Shown here: piece by piece, positions 1 through 7,527 of the stretch | Layout of the letters: the number at the start of each line of letters is the position of its first letter | Position numbering within the stretch: position 1 is the stretch's first letter | Source of the DNA: Spirosoma luteum DSM 19990 | Lineage (GTDB): Bacteria > Bacteroidota > Bacteroidia > Cytophagales > Spirosomataceae | DNA length: 64,000 nucleotides | Reading direction: 5' to 3' | NCBI RefSeq assembly: GCF_000374065.1 | Contig: NZ_KB893262.1 | Location: forward strand, 22,754 to 86,753 | The notes under the pieces: generated by a model | What the model saw: only the letters and a program-made list of their open reading frames with translations | Database searches by the model: none | Told to the model about the DNA's origin: nothing | Position numbers and translations under genes: made by a program

Positions 1-1
1 C

Positions 2-217
2 AATTCAAGAAGTAGTAAACCCGTTTTATCCAAAATGACCGTTGCTCAATTAGAAAGCAAACTACCTGATGACTCCTTTATTCGGATTAATCGAAAGTAC
101 ATCGTTCGAATTGATCAATGTCAGAAAATTACAGCTAGTTCGATCCTATTGTTTAGTGGTGAGGAATTGCCCATTGGCGTAACCTTCCGGGATGCCGTTC
201 GACAGACCCTACTATAA
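2..217 (+). CDS. LytTR-type DNA-binding regulator, C-terminal part (5' end outside window)
   Basis: The frame is open to the left edge of the window, so only about 71 C-terminal residues are seen. They carry the second half of a LytTR DNA-binding domain: the stretch SFIRINRKYIV matches the SRIHKSFIV stretch of the complete LytTR protein at 4171-4674. Whether a receiver or membrane domain precedes it cannot be seen. It ends 168 bp before a putative RiPP precursor gene on the same strand, and a LytTR-like direct-repeat site lies in that gap. It may therefore be the activator of the precursor operon, which is inference. The family assignment is fairly safe; the target is not. Confidence 0.75.
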   Translation, partial: NSRSSKPVLSKMTVAQLESKLPDDSFIRINRKYIVRIDQCQKITASSILLFSGEELPIGVTFRDAVRQTLL

Positions 218-304
218 CCCTGTGCAGTTGTGCATTTGAGATGGTGTAGAGCATCTTGAAGGAAGTGGGCCAAATTTACCCCCCAAAACCCTGTATTCAT
301 CCCC

Positions 305-334
305 TCACCAACTAAATAAGGGCATTCGCCAACT
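305..334 (+). promoter_or_regulatory. Putative LytTR operator: two direct repeats with 21-bp period
   Basis: The 9-mers TCACCAACT (305-313) and TCGCCAACT (326-334) are direct repeats whose starts are exactly 21 bp apart, two helical turns. LytTR proteins are known to bind pairs of 9-bp direct repeats separated by about 12 bp. The right repeat ends 27 bp upstream of a -7-like TATATTTTG at 361-369, and no TTG -33 element is visible, as expected for an activator-dependent promoter. A matching site lies at 4059-4088 before the LytTR gene. Confidence 0.55.
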
Positions 335-360
335 ACATACTTCCTGATACAAAATCAGTG

Positions 361-369
361 TATATTTTG
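361..369 (+). promoter_or_regulatory. Candidate -7 element of the precursor operon
   Basis: TATATTTTG resembles the Bacteroidota -7 consensus TAnnTTTG. It lies 17 bp before the first precursor start codon and 27 bp after the LytTR-like repeats. No -33 TTG is seen at the proper distance. Confidence 0.35.
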
Positions 370-385
370 CCGAAAAATATCCACT

Positions 386-517
386 ATGAACCAGAAAACA
401 ACCTACAAGCGCTTTCAAGTCACGAAACGTCATCTCGCCAACCGTCAGGCCCTCACTTATAATATTACTTCAAAACCTGGCTCTGGAACAACGATTGATG
501 TGACGATTAGTGCGTAG
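386..517 (+). CDS. Putative RiPP precursor peptide 1 (43 aa, no cysteine)
   Basis: This is an ATG-to-TAG reading frame of 43 codons. The N-terminal half is basic (MNQKTTYKRFQVTKRHLANR) and serves as the presumed leader. The C-terminal half is small and rich in Ser/Thr/Gly, with the tail SGTTIDVTISA. It shares the leader pattern RFQ-VTK with the peptide encoded at 582-713 and sits upstream of a LanB-type dehydratase gene. There is no cysteine at all, so dehydration would give a linear dehydroamino-acid peptide and not a lanthionine ring. No GG cleavage site is visible. The precursor role is inferred from size, composition, paralogy and position; no known precursor family was recognised. Confidence 0.6.
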   Translation: MNQKTTYKRFQVTKRHLANRQALTYNITSKPGSGTTIDVTISA

Positions 518-581
518 TATTTTTTGTTTTTTCTGGATTTTATAAGCTATTTTGTATATGAACTAACCTAATTATTGTAAT

Positions 582-713
582 ATGACAACGTTAAATCGCT
601 TTCAGCCCGTTACCAAAAAAACGGTAAAATCACGAATGGATGTCAAAGCTACTGCCTCCAAGAATTACACAGACTGTGGAGGTTCTGGTGGAACAATTGT
701 TTCGACTTTATAG
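582..713 (+). CDS. Putative RiPP precursor peptide 2 (43 aa, one cysteine)
   Basis: A second 43-codon frame, ATG to TAG, starts 64 bp after precursor 1. It begins MTTLNRFQPVTKKTVKSR, repeating the RFQ-VTK leader pattern. Its C-terminal part has the cluster TDCGGSGGTIVSTL, with one cysteine and several Ser/Thr residues, so at most one thioether ring could form. It lies directly before a strong hairpin terminator and then the dehydratase gene. The two peptides have equal length but different cores, which is typical of multi-precursor RiPP loci. The assignment is inference from context, but the shared leader makes it reasonably strong. Confidence 0.62.
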   Translation: MTTLNRFQPVTKKTVKSRMDVKATASKNYTDCGGSGGTIVSTL

Positions 714-734
714 AGTCATTAGAACGAATGAGAT

Positions 735-769
735 AAATACCCCGCCTAATCCACCAGACGGGGTATTTT
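735..769 (+). terminator. Hairpin terminator/attenuator between precursors and dehydratase
   Basis: A perfect 10-bp stem (735-744 with 759-768, core ATACCCCG / CGGGGTAT) has a 14-nt loop and runs into TTTTGTTGTT. It lies between the second precursor stop and the dehydratase start. Partial read-through would give much more precursor mRNA than enzyme mRNA, a common arrangement in RiPP operons. Confidence 0.75.
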
Positions 770-790
770 GTTGTTGATTAGCCTGATTAT

Positions 791-3700
791 ATGGAATTGG
801 CCGTTGATCATTTTTCTTTTTTTGTTCTCCGACTGCCCCGTCGACCGATCAGTCAACTCATTGAACAAATCAATCGCGTTATACATCTTTCCTCCACGGA
901 TGAAAGTAAACTCTTACTGAAGTTGCTTCAACAACCTGGGGTAGATGAATCAATCTATTTAGCTTCGCCTGACCTATATATTGCCTGGCAGTCAGCGAAA
1001 GCAAATCCCAACGGGTTGGACGATGCCTTGAAGAAGTCGTTGTGGCGTTATGTAATTCGTTCCTATAGCCGGGCTACACCCTACGGCTTATTCGCGGGAG
1101 TGGGCGTGGGGACAATAGGCCCGTCAAGTCGGGCCATGTTCGGCCCAACTACCTGGAAAACGGTTAGTCGGCCCGATAGCCTTGCCTTGTTAGCGATAAG
1201 TCGAAGAGCTGACGAGGACCTTTCCATTCGGCCTTTACTTCACTATCGGTTAAATAACAGCCTTTATGAAACGGCTGAACAGTACCGGTTCTCCGAACGA
1301 ACCGGTAGCCGTCATCAACCCAAAATTGTTCTATCGTCGCTACCCCATACCCCTGATTTACAAACGCTGGTAAATTTTCTACGAGTGCGTGGATCGGCCT
1401 CTTATGCAGAATTGATTATTCTATACGGTCCAGAATACCAGCAGCAAGTAAAGATTTACGTAAATCAATTAATCAATGATCAATTCTTAATCAGCAACCT
1501 AACCTTACCCGTTACAGGTTGTAGTACAGCGGATTATTTATTACAGCAGTTAAAAATACTGGGAACGGAATACCCTCTCTATCAACAACTTTCGAAAGCT
1601 TCGTCTCTATTAAGAGACTCTCCGATCAAGCTGACAAACCTAAAGCAGGTTCAGGAATTATTTCACGAACTTGTACATGACGAGACAGATGACCGTACAG
1701 ATGCGTTGGTTCAGACCGATTTATTTTTCTATCCTACCCAGTTAGAACTATCATTAACAACGATAAAACAAATTGCTAAGCAGTTCAGTCAGCTTCTGAC
1801 GGTCTTACAGCACCGAAGTGTTTCTCCTTTAGAAGAATTTTCCAGGCGGTTCAGGGAGCGGTTCGACCAACAGGAGGTTGATCTACTGACCGCTCTCGAT
1901 CCCGACTTTGGTATAGGTTTTATGCAGGATACGTTGGCCGGTTTCCCGCTTCTAAGTGAATTGTTTGATACCCCTCCCTCCTCTCCACATACTAAACAGG
2001 AGCATCTTCAGCCATTTCGAGATTCATTGTATATTCGACACGTTCTCAGTAAATCGAAAGAAGTAGAAATCACGGAAGCCGATTTAGCTATTATAGGGTT
2101 AAAAATCACCAATGCTACTTCCCTTCCCCCTTCGTGGTACTTACATGGTGAGTTATTTTTCAAGCAGCAGACTTCTGAACCGGCTTTCTCTTCAATAGCC
2201 GATGACAAGCCGGATACCTGGAGGTTTGTTCTTAATTCGACAATATGTGGCTCAGCCGCTTATTTTTTAGGGCGGTTTTGTCAGGGGCACGAGCAATTAA
2301 GAGCACACGTTCAGGCCATGTGCGCCTGGGAACAAACCCAGTATCCTGAAGATACACTGGCGGAAATTGTTCATCTTCCGGTGAAGCCCGTTCAGGCGGG
2401 GAATGTTGTTGCACGACCAGTATTACGCAGTGTTGAAATACCTTACCTGACACCTGCGGGCGTATCAGATGACCACACCATTTTGTTATCTGATTTAGTC
2501 GTTTCTGTTAGCGACGGAGGGGAGGTCATACTAAGGCATAAAAAAACTGGACGGCGGGTTCGACCACGACATAGCAACGCCCACAATTCAGGATTGGGTG
2601 ACGAAGTGTATCAATTTTTATCCGCTATCCAGGCAAGCGAATCGCCAATCCTGGCTTGGTCATGGGGGACATTGCATCATTTACCGTTTCTCCCCCGTGT
2701 CGTTTTTAAAAACATTATTGTCAGTCCTGCTCAATGGGTTATACAAAAACAGTCTCTACCACTCAATCATACTGTTTCGGCTGAGTCACTCAGACACCTT
2801 TACGAATTACCCCGATACGTTCAGTTGATTGAAGGCGACAACAAATTGTTGCTCGATCTTGAATTTGGCCCGACAAGTCAGATGCTGGTTGATGCAGTCA
2901 AAAAACAGGAACGGGTTTTTCTGAAGGAGTGGATTGGCCAAACTTTTCAGCCCTGGATAAAGGATGGACTAGATCAGTACGTATCGGAATTGGTTATACC
3001 CTTAAAATCGCCTTCGGTCCAAAAAAATACGTGGAGGATAGTGCGCCCAACAACGTCGTTTGTACAACGGACCTTCTTGCCTGGACAGGAGTGGTTTTAC
3101 ATAAAAGTATACTTGAATGAATCGGCAGCAGATCAGTTTTTAATAACCGTATTAAGCCCTCTGAATCAGCAATTTAAAAAAAAAGGGTGGGTAATAACTA
3201 TGTTCTTTGTTCGCTTTGCTGATCCAGATTACCATTTACGAATCCGTTTTTCAACTTCACCTAAACAGTACGGACGGTTAATAAATGCCTGGCAAAAAGC
3301 AATTCAGGACTATAGCAGCACTGGTCTGGTGGAACGGGTTCAACTGGATACGTATCAGCGGGAACTGGAACGATACCAACCTGAACTGATAGACTGCTGC
3401 GAAGCCATATTTTCAGCCGATAGCCAGTGCTTTTTAGTCTGGCTGGTTCAGAACGAAGTGGCCACAGAAGAGGAACGGTATGCACTGGCCGTGCATAGTG
3501 TTGATGCCTTATTGGCTAACTTCGATTTCACACTCGATCAGAAACTACTTATTTATCAAGAGCTTCAACAGGCGTTTTTCAAGGAACATGGTGGTGGAAA
3601 AGAACTGAAGCAAAAGCTTAATGACCGCTATCGGAAATCCCATAAATCAATTTTTGATCAATCAGCCCGCTATGTCCAACTGATGGAAGAACGTAAAGAT

Positions 3701-3901
3701 AGGATGCGGGTGGCCATTGACAGGATTCAAAATTTTTTCTCTACTGTAGATACCCATTCCACCTATTACTCTTTGATTGGAAGTATTATTCATATGACAT
3801 TGAACCGGATTTTTCCGTCGCACCAACGAAAGCATGAGTTGATCGTTTATCACTTTTTAGCCCGTTACTATGAGTCACAAAAGGCCCGGATTCAGCCTTA
3901 A
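791..3901 (+). CDS. LanB-type lantibiotic dehydratase (full length, 1036 aa)
   Basis: This enzyme class glutamylates Ser/Thr of a precursor peptide using glutamyl-tRNA and eliminates glutamate to give dehydroamino acids. The start region FFVLRLPRRPI (R14) and the block RSYSRATPYGLFAG (residues 90-103, with R90 and R94) match the conserved glutamylation domain of class I dehydratases. From about residue 760 comes an elimination (SpaB_C-like) domain with WFYIKVYL and, near 806-820, RFADPDYHLRIRF. The length of about 1000 residues is that of fused LanB proteins, so this is not a split thiopeptide pair or a short elimination-less type. The ATG at 791 lies 22 bp after the terminator hairpin. No LanC cyclase, LanP protease or LanT exporter is adjacent. 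The likely substrates are the two 43-residue peptides encoded upstream. Confidence 0.9.
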   Translation: MELAVDHFSFFVLRLPRRPISQLIEQINRVIHLSSTDESKLLLKLLQQPGVDESIYLASPDLYIAWQSAKANPNGLDDALKKSLWRYVIRSYSRATPYGLFAGVGVGTIGPSSRAMFGPTTWKTVSRPDSLALLAISRRADEDLSIRPLLHYRLNNSLYETAEQYRFSERTGSRHQPKIVLSSLPHTPDLQTLVNFLRVRGSASYAELIILYGPEYQQQVKIYVNQLINDQFLISNLTLPVTGCSTADYLLQQLKILGTEYPLYQQLSKASSLLRDSPIKLTNLKQVQELFHELVHDETDDRTDALVQTDLFFYPTQLELSLTTIKQIAKQFSQLLTVLQHRSVSPLEEFSRRFRERFDQQEVDLLTALDPDFGIGFMQDTLAGFPLLSELFDTPPSSPHTKQEHLQPFRDSLYIRHVLSKSKEVEITEADLAIIGLKITNATSLPPSWYLHGELFFKQQTSEPAFSSIADDKPDTWRFVLNSTICGSAAYFLGRFCQGHEQLRAHVQAMCAWEQTQYPEDTLAEIVHLPVKPVQAGNVVARPVLRSVEIPYLTPAGVSDDHTILLSDLVVSVSDGGEVILRHKKTGRRVRPRHSNAHNSGLGDEVYQFLSAIQASESPILAWSWGTLHHLPFLPRVVFKNIIVSPAQWVIQKQSLPLNHTVSAESLRHLYELPRYVQLIEGDNKLLLDLEFGPTSQMLVDAVKKQERVFLKEWIGQTFQPWIKDGLDQYVSELVIPLKSPSVQKNTWRIVRPTTSFVQRTFLPGQEWFYIKVYLNESAADQFLITVLSPLNQQFKKKGWVITMFFVRFADPDYHLRIRFSTSPKQYGRLINAWQKAIQDYSSTGLVERVQLDTYQRELERYQPELIDCCEAIFSADSQCFLVWLVQNEVATEEERYALAVHSVDALLANFDFTLDQKLLIYQELQQAFFKEHGGGKELKQKLNDRYRKSHKSIFDQSARYVQLMEERKDRMRVAIDRIQNFFSTVDTHSTYYSLIGSIIHMTLNRIFPSHQRKHELIVYHFLARYYESQKARIQP

Positions 3902-4058
3902 TACCCACCTATATATCTATAAATCAGTCAAGAAGACGTGGGAAATAAAATGCACTTACTCTTTGTTTAATTTAACTAAATATACTTTTTACCATAATAA
4001 TATCTATTTCGTCCACCGAAATAACCTGTTTACCCACCAAAGCCGCCTATTTATCCCC

Positions 4059-4088
4059 TCGCCAATTAATCCTGAGTATTCGCCAACT
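4059..4088 (+). promoter_or_regulatory. Putative LytTR operator upstream of the LytTR gene
   Basis: The repeats CGCCAATT and CGCCAACT begin at 4060 and 4081, again a 21-bp period, inside a longer match to the site at 305-334 (shared CCCCTC before and ATTCGCCAACTA after). The site lies 83 bp upstream of the regulator start codon. The pair suggests that one LytTR protein controls both the precursor operon and this gene, possibly autoregulation. Confidence 0.55.
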
Positions 4089-4116
4089 ATTTCGTACGGT
4101 ACCGAAGAATAGTTCC

Positions 4117-4146
4117 GAAACTTGGACTATGCTTTCTCCAAGTTTC
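4117..4146 (+). repeat. 9-bp perfect inverted repeat in the LytTR gene leader
   Basis: GAAACTTGG (4117-4125) and CCAAGTTTC (4138-4146) form a perfect stem around a 12-nt loop, 25 bp before the start codon at 4171. There is no T-run, so it is more likely a leader hairpin or operator than a terminator. Confidence 0.5.
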
Positions 4147-4170
4147 TAACTGATTTAGTCAACTATACTC

Positions 4171-4674
4171 ATGAACTCAATGAATAATTCCCTCGCTCAA
4201 CTGACTGAACCTGCCCATCATGGACCAACCAATGATTCTTTAATCATTCAAAATTTAAGGCAGCAACTGGCCGATGCTTTACAGTTACTGGGGCGGTTAC
4301 CCGAATCCAGCCAATCGACGATGGAGGATCATATTTATATTACCACTAACCGTCGGTTGCAGAAGGTATATTTCCAGGACATTCTATGGATCGAGAGCGA
4401 CCGTAATTACGTCACCATTTACACGTCCACTCAGGTATATGCGGTTCATCTCCCCATTAGTAAGGTAGAGGAAAAATTACCGAAAAGTTTGTTCTCAAGA
4501 ATTCACAAATCCTTTATCGTTGCCAGCAGAAAGGTCGACTTCATTCGTAGGAATCAGGTGGGTCTCCGTCGGGAACATGAAACCAAGTTAATTCCCCTGG
4601 GAGCACAGTTTAAGAAATCATTTATTCAATCGTTTGGCCGAACGATTCTAAAACACAAATCCTACAACTATTAA
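4171..4674 (+). CDS. Standalone LytTR DNA-binding regulator (167 aa)
   Basis: The C-terminal two thirds (about residues 55-155) form a LytTR DNA-binding domain, with IESDRNYVTIYT at 74-85 and RIHKSFIV at 110-117. The first 50 residues are polar and show no receiver domain, so phosphorylation control is not apparent. Family members bind pairs of 9-bp direct repeats and activate peptide or virulence operons. Such a repeat pair lies 83 bp upstream of the start and another upstream of the precursor peptides. A second in-frame ATG at 4180 is possible. The gene ends convergently with the next gene, sharing the TTAA at 4671-4674. No membrane partner kinase is next to it. Confidence 0.85.
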   Translation: MNSMNNSLAQLTEPAHHGPTNDSLIIQNLRQQLADALQLLGRLPESSQSTMEDHIYITTNRRLQKVYFQDILWIESDRNYVTIYTSTQVYAVHLPISKVEEKLPKSLFSRIHKSFIVASRKVDFIRRNQVGLRREHETKLIPLGAQFKKSFIQSFGRTILKHKSYNY

Positions 4675-5162
4675 AGTTTAAGTCGTTGCAGCACAGTCAT
4701 AACGGCGATGACTTCTTCGGCTTTCCAGCGTTCCGGTTCACTTTTCCGTAGATAATAGGTGTTGTAGTTAATACCAGCCTGTTTTAAGACCAATCCCAGA
4801 TTCGACATTTTATCCAGACGGTTCGACAAATCGGTTTGCGCCTGTTTAAAGCTGGTAATCCGCTGTTTATGTTGCTCATCCCCAAATGTCAAGACCAGGT
4901 TTAGTAAATCTCCTTTTGTGAGAGCACGATGACCTAGTTTTTTCAAGTAGGCGGATTCCTTTGAACCGGAAAGATGACGCTCATCCACATTCGGTAGCCA
5001 ATTCTTGATTTGTTGCTCCGCCCACTTCTCCATCTCTACGTACTGCCTGGCACTCTGCCCAATTTCGGTATCACGGAGCAATTGAGCCTCTCTTTCCGGG
5101 ATGCTAAGTTCCTCTTTTGCCATAGGAACAAAGATAGGACTCATTTGAATTGGCCCGGTCAT
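4671..5162 (-). CDS. Unknown protein with a possible C-terminal helix-turn-helix
   Basis: Function is not recognised. The C-terminal 40 residues (LKQAGINYNTYYLRKSEPER followed by a helix) resemble the Cro/XRE-like pattern in which a helix-turn-helix ends with an N/S-P-E-x-W motif, so a DNA-binding role is possible. The N-terminal 100 residues are charged and helical. Two starts are plausible: 5162, 12 bp after the upstream gene and preceded by AGGTAG, or ATG at 5123, which is directly preceded by TATCTTTG (5129-5136 on the complement), a perfect -7 element. The second would give a protein 13 residues shorter with its own promoter. It is the last gene of a minus-strand cluster of small element-borne genes. 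Confidence 0.6.
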   Translation of the reverse strand: MTGPIQMSPIFVPMAKEELSIPEREAQLLRDTEIGQSARQYVEMEKWAEQQIKNWLPNVDERHLSGSKESAYLKKLGHRALTKGDLLNLVLTFGDEQHKQRITSFKQAQTDLSNRLDKMSNLGLVLKQAGINYNTYYLRKSEPERWKAEEVIAVMTVLQRLKL

Positions 5163-5174
5163 CTGGCTACCTGT

Positions 5175-5603
5175 TTAGCTTGGTGAGTCGTTTAAGCGGT
5201 CGAAATAACGAAGCAGGCTATCCAAACCTGATAGGGCCGAATCTTCAACTGGCTCAATTGGTCGAAACGCCTGCAAGGTTTCCAATACGATAAGCTGTCG
5301 AATGTGGTGCAGCGCAGCCACCAAACCGGCGGTATCTAAGGATAGTGCCGGCAGTTCATGAAATCGTTGCCAGATTATTCGGTCTTTTTGACTCGTAGCA
5401 CATTCGGTCTCATGGTACAGATTCCACCAAGTCTCGACAAAACCTTTCAGTAGATTAGCAGGCTGATTACCAAATTTATCTGGAACCTGACCTAAGGCCC
5501 ATCGTCGGACTAATTCGACCTCGACTGAATTAAACAGACGCTCGTTTTCCAGAGACAGTAGATTATGTTTCATCTTGATCATCCTGATTGTGTCCACTGT
5601 CAT
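5175..5603 (-). CDS. Unknown protein, 132-142 aa
   Basis: No family is recognised. The protein is mostly helical by composition, with a tryptophan-rich patch (FVETWWNLYHE) near residue 55. The ATG at 5573 (MKHNLLSLENERL) is the more likely start because it gives only an 11-bp overlap with the stop of the upstream gene, whereas the frame extended to 5603 overlaps by 41 bp. Tight packing with its neighbours on both sides indicates translation from a common mRNA. Confidence 0.6.
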   Translation of the reverse strand: MTVDTIRMIKMKHNLLSLENERLFNSVEVELVRRWALGQVPDKFGNQPANLLKGFVETWWNLYHETECATSQKDRIIWQRFHELPALSLDTAGLVAALHHIRQLIVLETLQAFRPIEPVEDSALSGLDSLLRYFDRLNDSPS

Positions 5604-5979
5604 AGGCTTCGGCTATTGCTGGCCAGTAATCCAGCAAAAAATTGGTAAGATCAACTTGTACATTAAATGGCTTGGCCAGTGGCCATTTACTAACAAAATT
5701 CCTTTTAAAATCCTGATAGACCGTTTCAGCCGCGGTAACATTCTGAAAAATATGTAAACAGATAGCCAATGCAGTTTGGGCGGCTCCGCTACCATTATAC
5801 CCCCAGGCAAAGCCATTGGGAGAATGATTCCTAACCTTCAAACTCCGCTCGGGCGTTAGTTCAACTCCATCGACAAAAAGCCGCTCCAGGGCACAGCATG
5901 GTTTCGATCCCGCTGCAATCGCCATAACCCCTGTTACGACGAAGGTAATTTTATCCGGTTTAGAATTAGTTGTTATCAT
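5563..5979 (-). CDS. DUF6166-like protein
   Basis: The central segment SPNGFAWGYNGSGAAQTALA (residues 53-72), followed by a helix and FKRNFVSKWP, matches the pattern of DUF6166 proteins, where an S-P-x-G-F-x-W-G-Y-x-G-S-G block precedes an A-L-A-rich helix. The family is found on mobile elements and has no known biochemical function. The C-terminus is acidic (HNQDDQDET). The start overlaps the preceding gene by 14 bp, so the two are probably translationally coupled. The family call rests on motif recall only. Confidence 0.6.
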   Translation of the reverse strand: MITTNSKPDKITFVVTGVMAIAAGSKPCCALERLFVDGVELTPERSLKVRNHSPNGFAWGYNGSGAAQTALAICLHIFQNVTAAETVYQDFKRNFVSKWPLAKPFNVQVDLTNFLLDYWPAIAEAYDSGHNQDDQDET

Positions 5980-6364
5980 GATGTTCTACCAAAGCGGTAT
6001 CTTTTATAGAAAATAGGTTCAGTTGGGGGCCTGCTGCCTCGCAGTTAATGGAGCCTGCTGGTTGCAAACTCTCAATTGACTTGCTACCAAATTGTCCTTG
6101 AATTTCATAGAGCGTCAGCGTAACCAAATCTGTTACATATAGCAGGTAATCTTTTTGATGATGCGACTTCTTTAGATTCACCGTCAAAGCAGTGCATCGG
6201 TTGAACGAACGGTTGAGACGCATAATGCGGTCCTCTACGAAACGTTTTAATTCCTCGGGCGATTCAAGTTGATGATCGTCCAGCGAACGAACTACTTTCA
6301 GGGCCGCTTCCTGAAGACGATTCTTAGAACCGTAACTGTGAGTTAATTTTATAAAATAGGCCAT
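5966..6364 (-). CDS. Unknown protein, 132 aa
   Basis: Not recognised. Residues 10-60 are basic (SYGSKNRLQEAALKVVRSLD, then two arginine-rich stretches around RIMRLNRSFNR). A hydrophobic segment YLLYVTDLVTLTLYEIQ follows near residues 73-90, probably a buried strand/helix and not a membrane span. It starts 18 bp after the stop of the nuclease-like gene and overlaps the DUF6166-like gene by 14 bp, so it belongs to the same operon. Confidence 0.55.
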   Translation of the reverse strand: MAYFIKLTHSYGSKNRLQEAALKVVRSLDDHQLESPEELKRFVEDRIMRLNRSFNRCTALTVNLKKSHHQKDYLLYVTDLVTLTLYEIQGQFGSKSIESLQPAGSINCEAAGPQLNLFSIKDTALVEHHDNN

Positions 6365-6382
6365 TGGATTTGCAGATAAAAG

Positions 6383-7021
6383 TTAGTGAGTAATCGCAAT
6401 CTGCCAGGAACTGGGCGTATAGGGTTTCTTTAACCAGGATGCCAACAGTTTGCGGTACTTTCGGCGGCCATTCTCAATAAAAGGATCATCGGGTAATAAC
6501 TCGACAAGGTAAACTTGATGCGGCTTTTGTTTTTGGACACCGAACAGAATAAAGCGTTGAATAAGCTGACCAGCCATACGGCAACCGTCGATGTAAAAAG
6601 CCGCCTGCCGGTCGTACTCGTAGCGGAGGCAATTGCTCAAAAACTCTGCCCGGTTACGGGCGGAAGTCGTTTTCACGTCGGCGATCAGGGCATCACCTGG
6701 TAACAATAAATCCAACTGAGCCTTGCAGGGTAAGCCCGTGCGTTCATCGTCCCAGAATTGAGGGATTTCCGGAACAGCTTCCTTTAACAGTTGACAAAAT
6801 CGTTCGTGGCTTTTCATGACATTCAGCATTCTCAGCATAGGCTTGGCTCCTACCCCACTGGGTGTGCCCTCACTATCCAAGAGTAAATACTGATGAAAGT
6901 TAGTGCCGAAAGTCAGGGAAGGGGAAGTAGACGGCTGGGGGGCTTGTCCATACAGCAACATATTTTTAAACTCGCTTAAATCGCTGTTGGCGATACGGGG
7001 CATGGTTCGGTAAGTTAGCAT
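6383..7021 (-). CDS. PD-(D/E)XK nuclease-like protein (exodeoxyribonuclease VIII type)
   Basis: The layout resembles the PD-(D/E)XK superfamily of phage RecE/exonuclease VIII-type proteins. An early FGTNFHQYLL (about 38-47) gives the H residue of motif I. Then CKAQLDLLLPGDALIADVKTT (about 119-138) supplies the paired acidic residues and the D-V-K core, and YEYDRQAAFYIDG supplies the downstream Q/Y motif. Such enzymes degrade or trim DNA ends, often paired with an annealing protein. An alternative start is the ATG at 7003. Nearby genes 7528 and 8166 are unknown and could include a partner, but nothing in them looks like RecT. Confidence 0.7.
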   Translation of the reverse strand: MLTYRTMPRIANSDLSEFKNMLLYGQAPQPSTSPSLTFGTNFHQYLLLDSEGTPSGVGAKPMLRMLNVMKSHERFCQLLKEAVPEIPQFWDDERTGLPCKAQLDLLLPGDALIADVKTTSARNRAEFLSNCLRYEYDRQAAFYIDGCRMAGQLIQRFILFGVQKQKPHQVYLVELLPDDPFIENGRRKYRKLLASWLKKPYTPSSWQIAITH

Positions 7022-7056
7022 ATGAAAAACGATTAGGCGTATTTAATCACTATTGA

Positions 7057-7407
7057 TTACCAGGATGTCACAAAAATTGCAGGTTTAGTACAGATGTTAC
7101 CTAACCACTTTATTCGCCTTAAAACCTGTTCTACGGTATAGACTGGCTCGGTTGTTTTGCCATCTTCATCGCACCCAGCGACAATAGCAATACCGTGAAT
7201 AGGCCCGAATCCATTGAAGGAAAAAGCGGGTGGTTGTGGGTCTAAGCTTAACCCATCATCGTCAATAAGTAGGGCATCGTAGTTATCCTGCCGGGCACAT
7301 ACGTCCAGGAACTGGCAACCAATCAGATTGCAAAAACTTTCGTTACCAGCGTCACCTTCTACAGTAGTGACAGTACAGGCTTGAGGGTCAATTTTAATGA
7401 AGATCAT
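7057..7407 (-). CDS. Small protein with DUF3846-like layout
   Basis: The 116-residue protein begins with a short beta-rich segment (MIFIKIDPQACTVTTVEG). It continues with an acidic LLIDDDGLSLDPQPP and ends with GIAIVAGCDEDGKTTEPVYT followed by a helix VEQVLRRIKWLG. This order resembles DUF3846 proteins found in phage and plasmid accessory regions, but the match is by pattern only. It lies 35 bp upstream of the nuclease-like gene and 120 bp downstream of the next gene, all on the minus strand. Confidence 0.5.
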   Translation of the reverse strand: MIFIKIDPQACTVTTVEGDAGNESFCNLIGCQFLDVCARQDNYDALLIDDDGLSLDPQPPAFSFNGFGPIHGIAIVAGCDEDGKTTEPVYTVEQVLRRIKWLGNICTKPAIFVTSW

Positions 7408-7527
7408 AATAGCTCACTATTTTAGTTTTCCTGATTGATTAGGAAGGAAAAAAGTAGCCAGTTTAAACCGGCTGATCTTTCTCATTCACTGTAGCTTAGG
7501 TACAGGCTGATAGCTATGAAACGCATT

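Noticed and set aside
3870..4112. 80-codon frame after the dehydratase gene
   Set aside because: It overlaps the end of the dehydratase gene, has AT-rich low-quality composition and covers the LytTR operator site.
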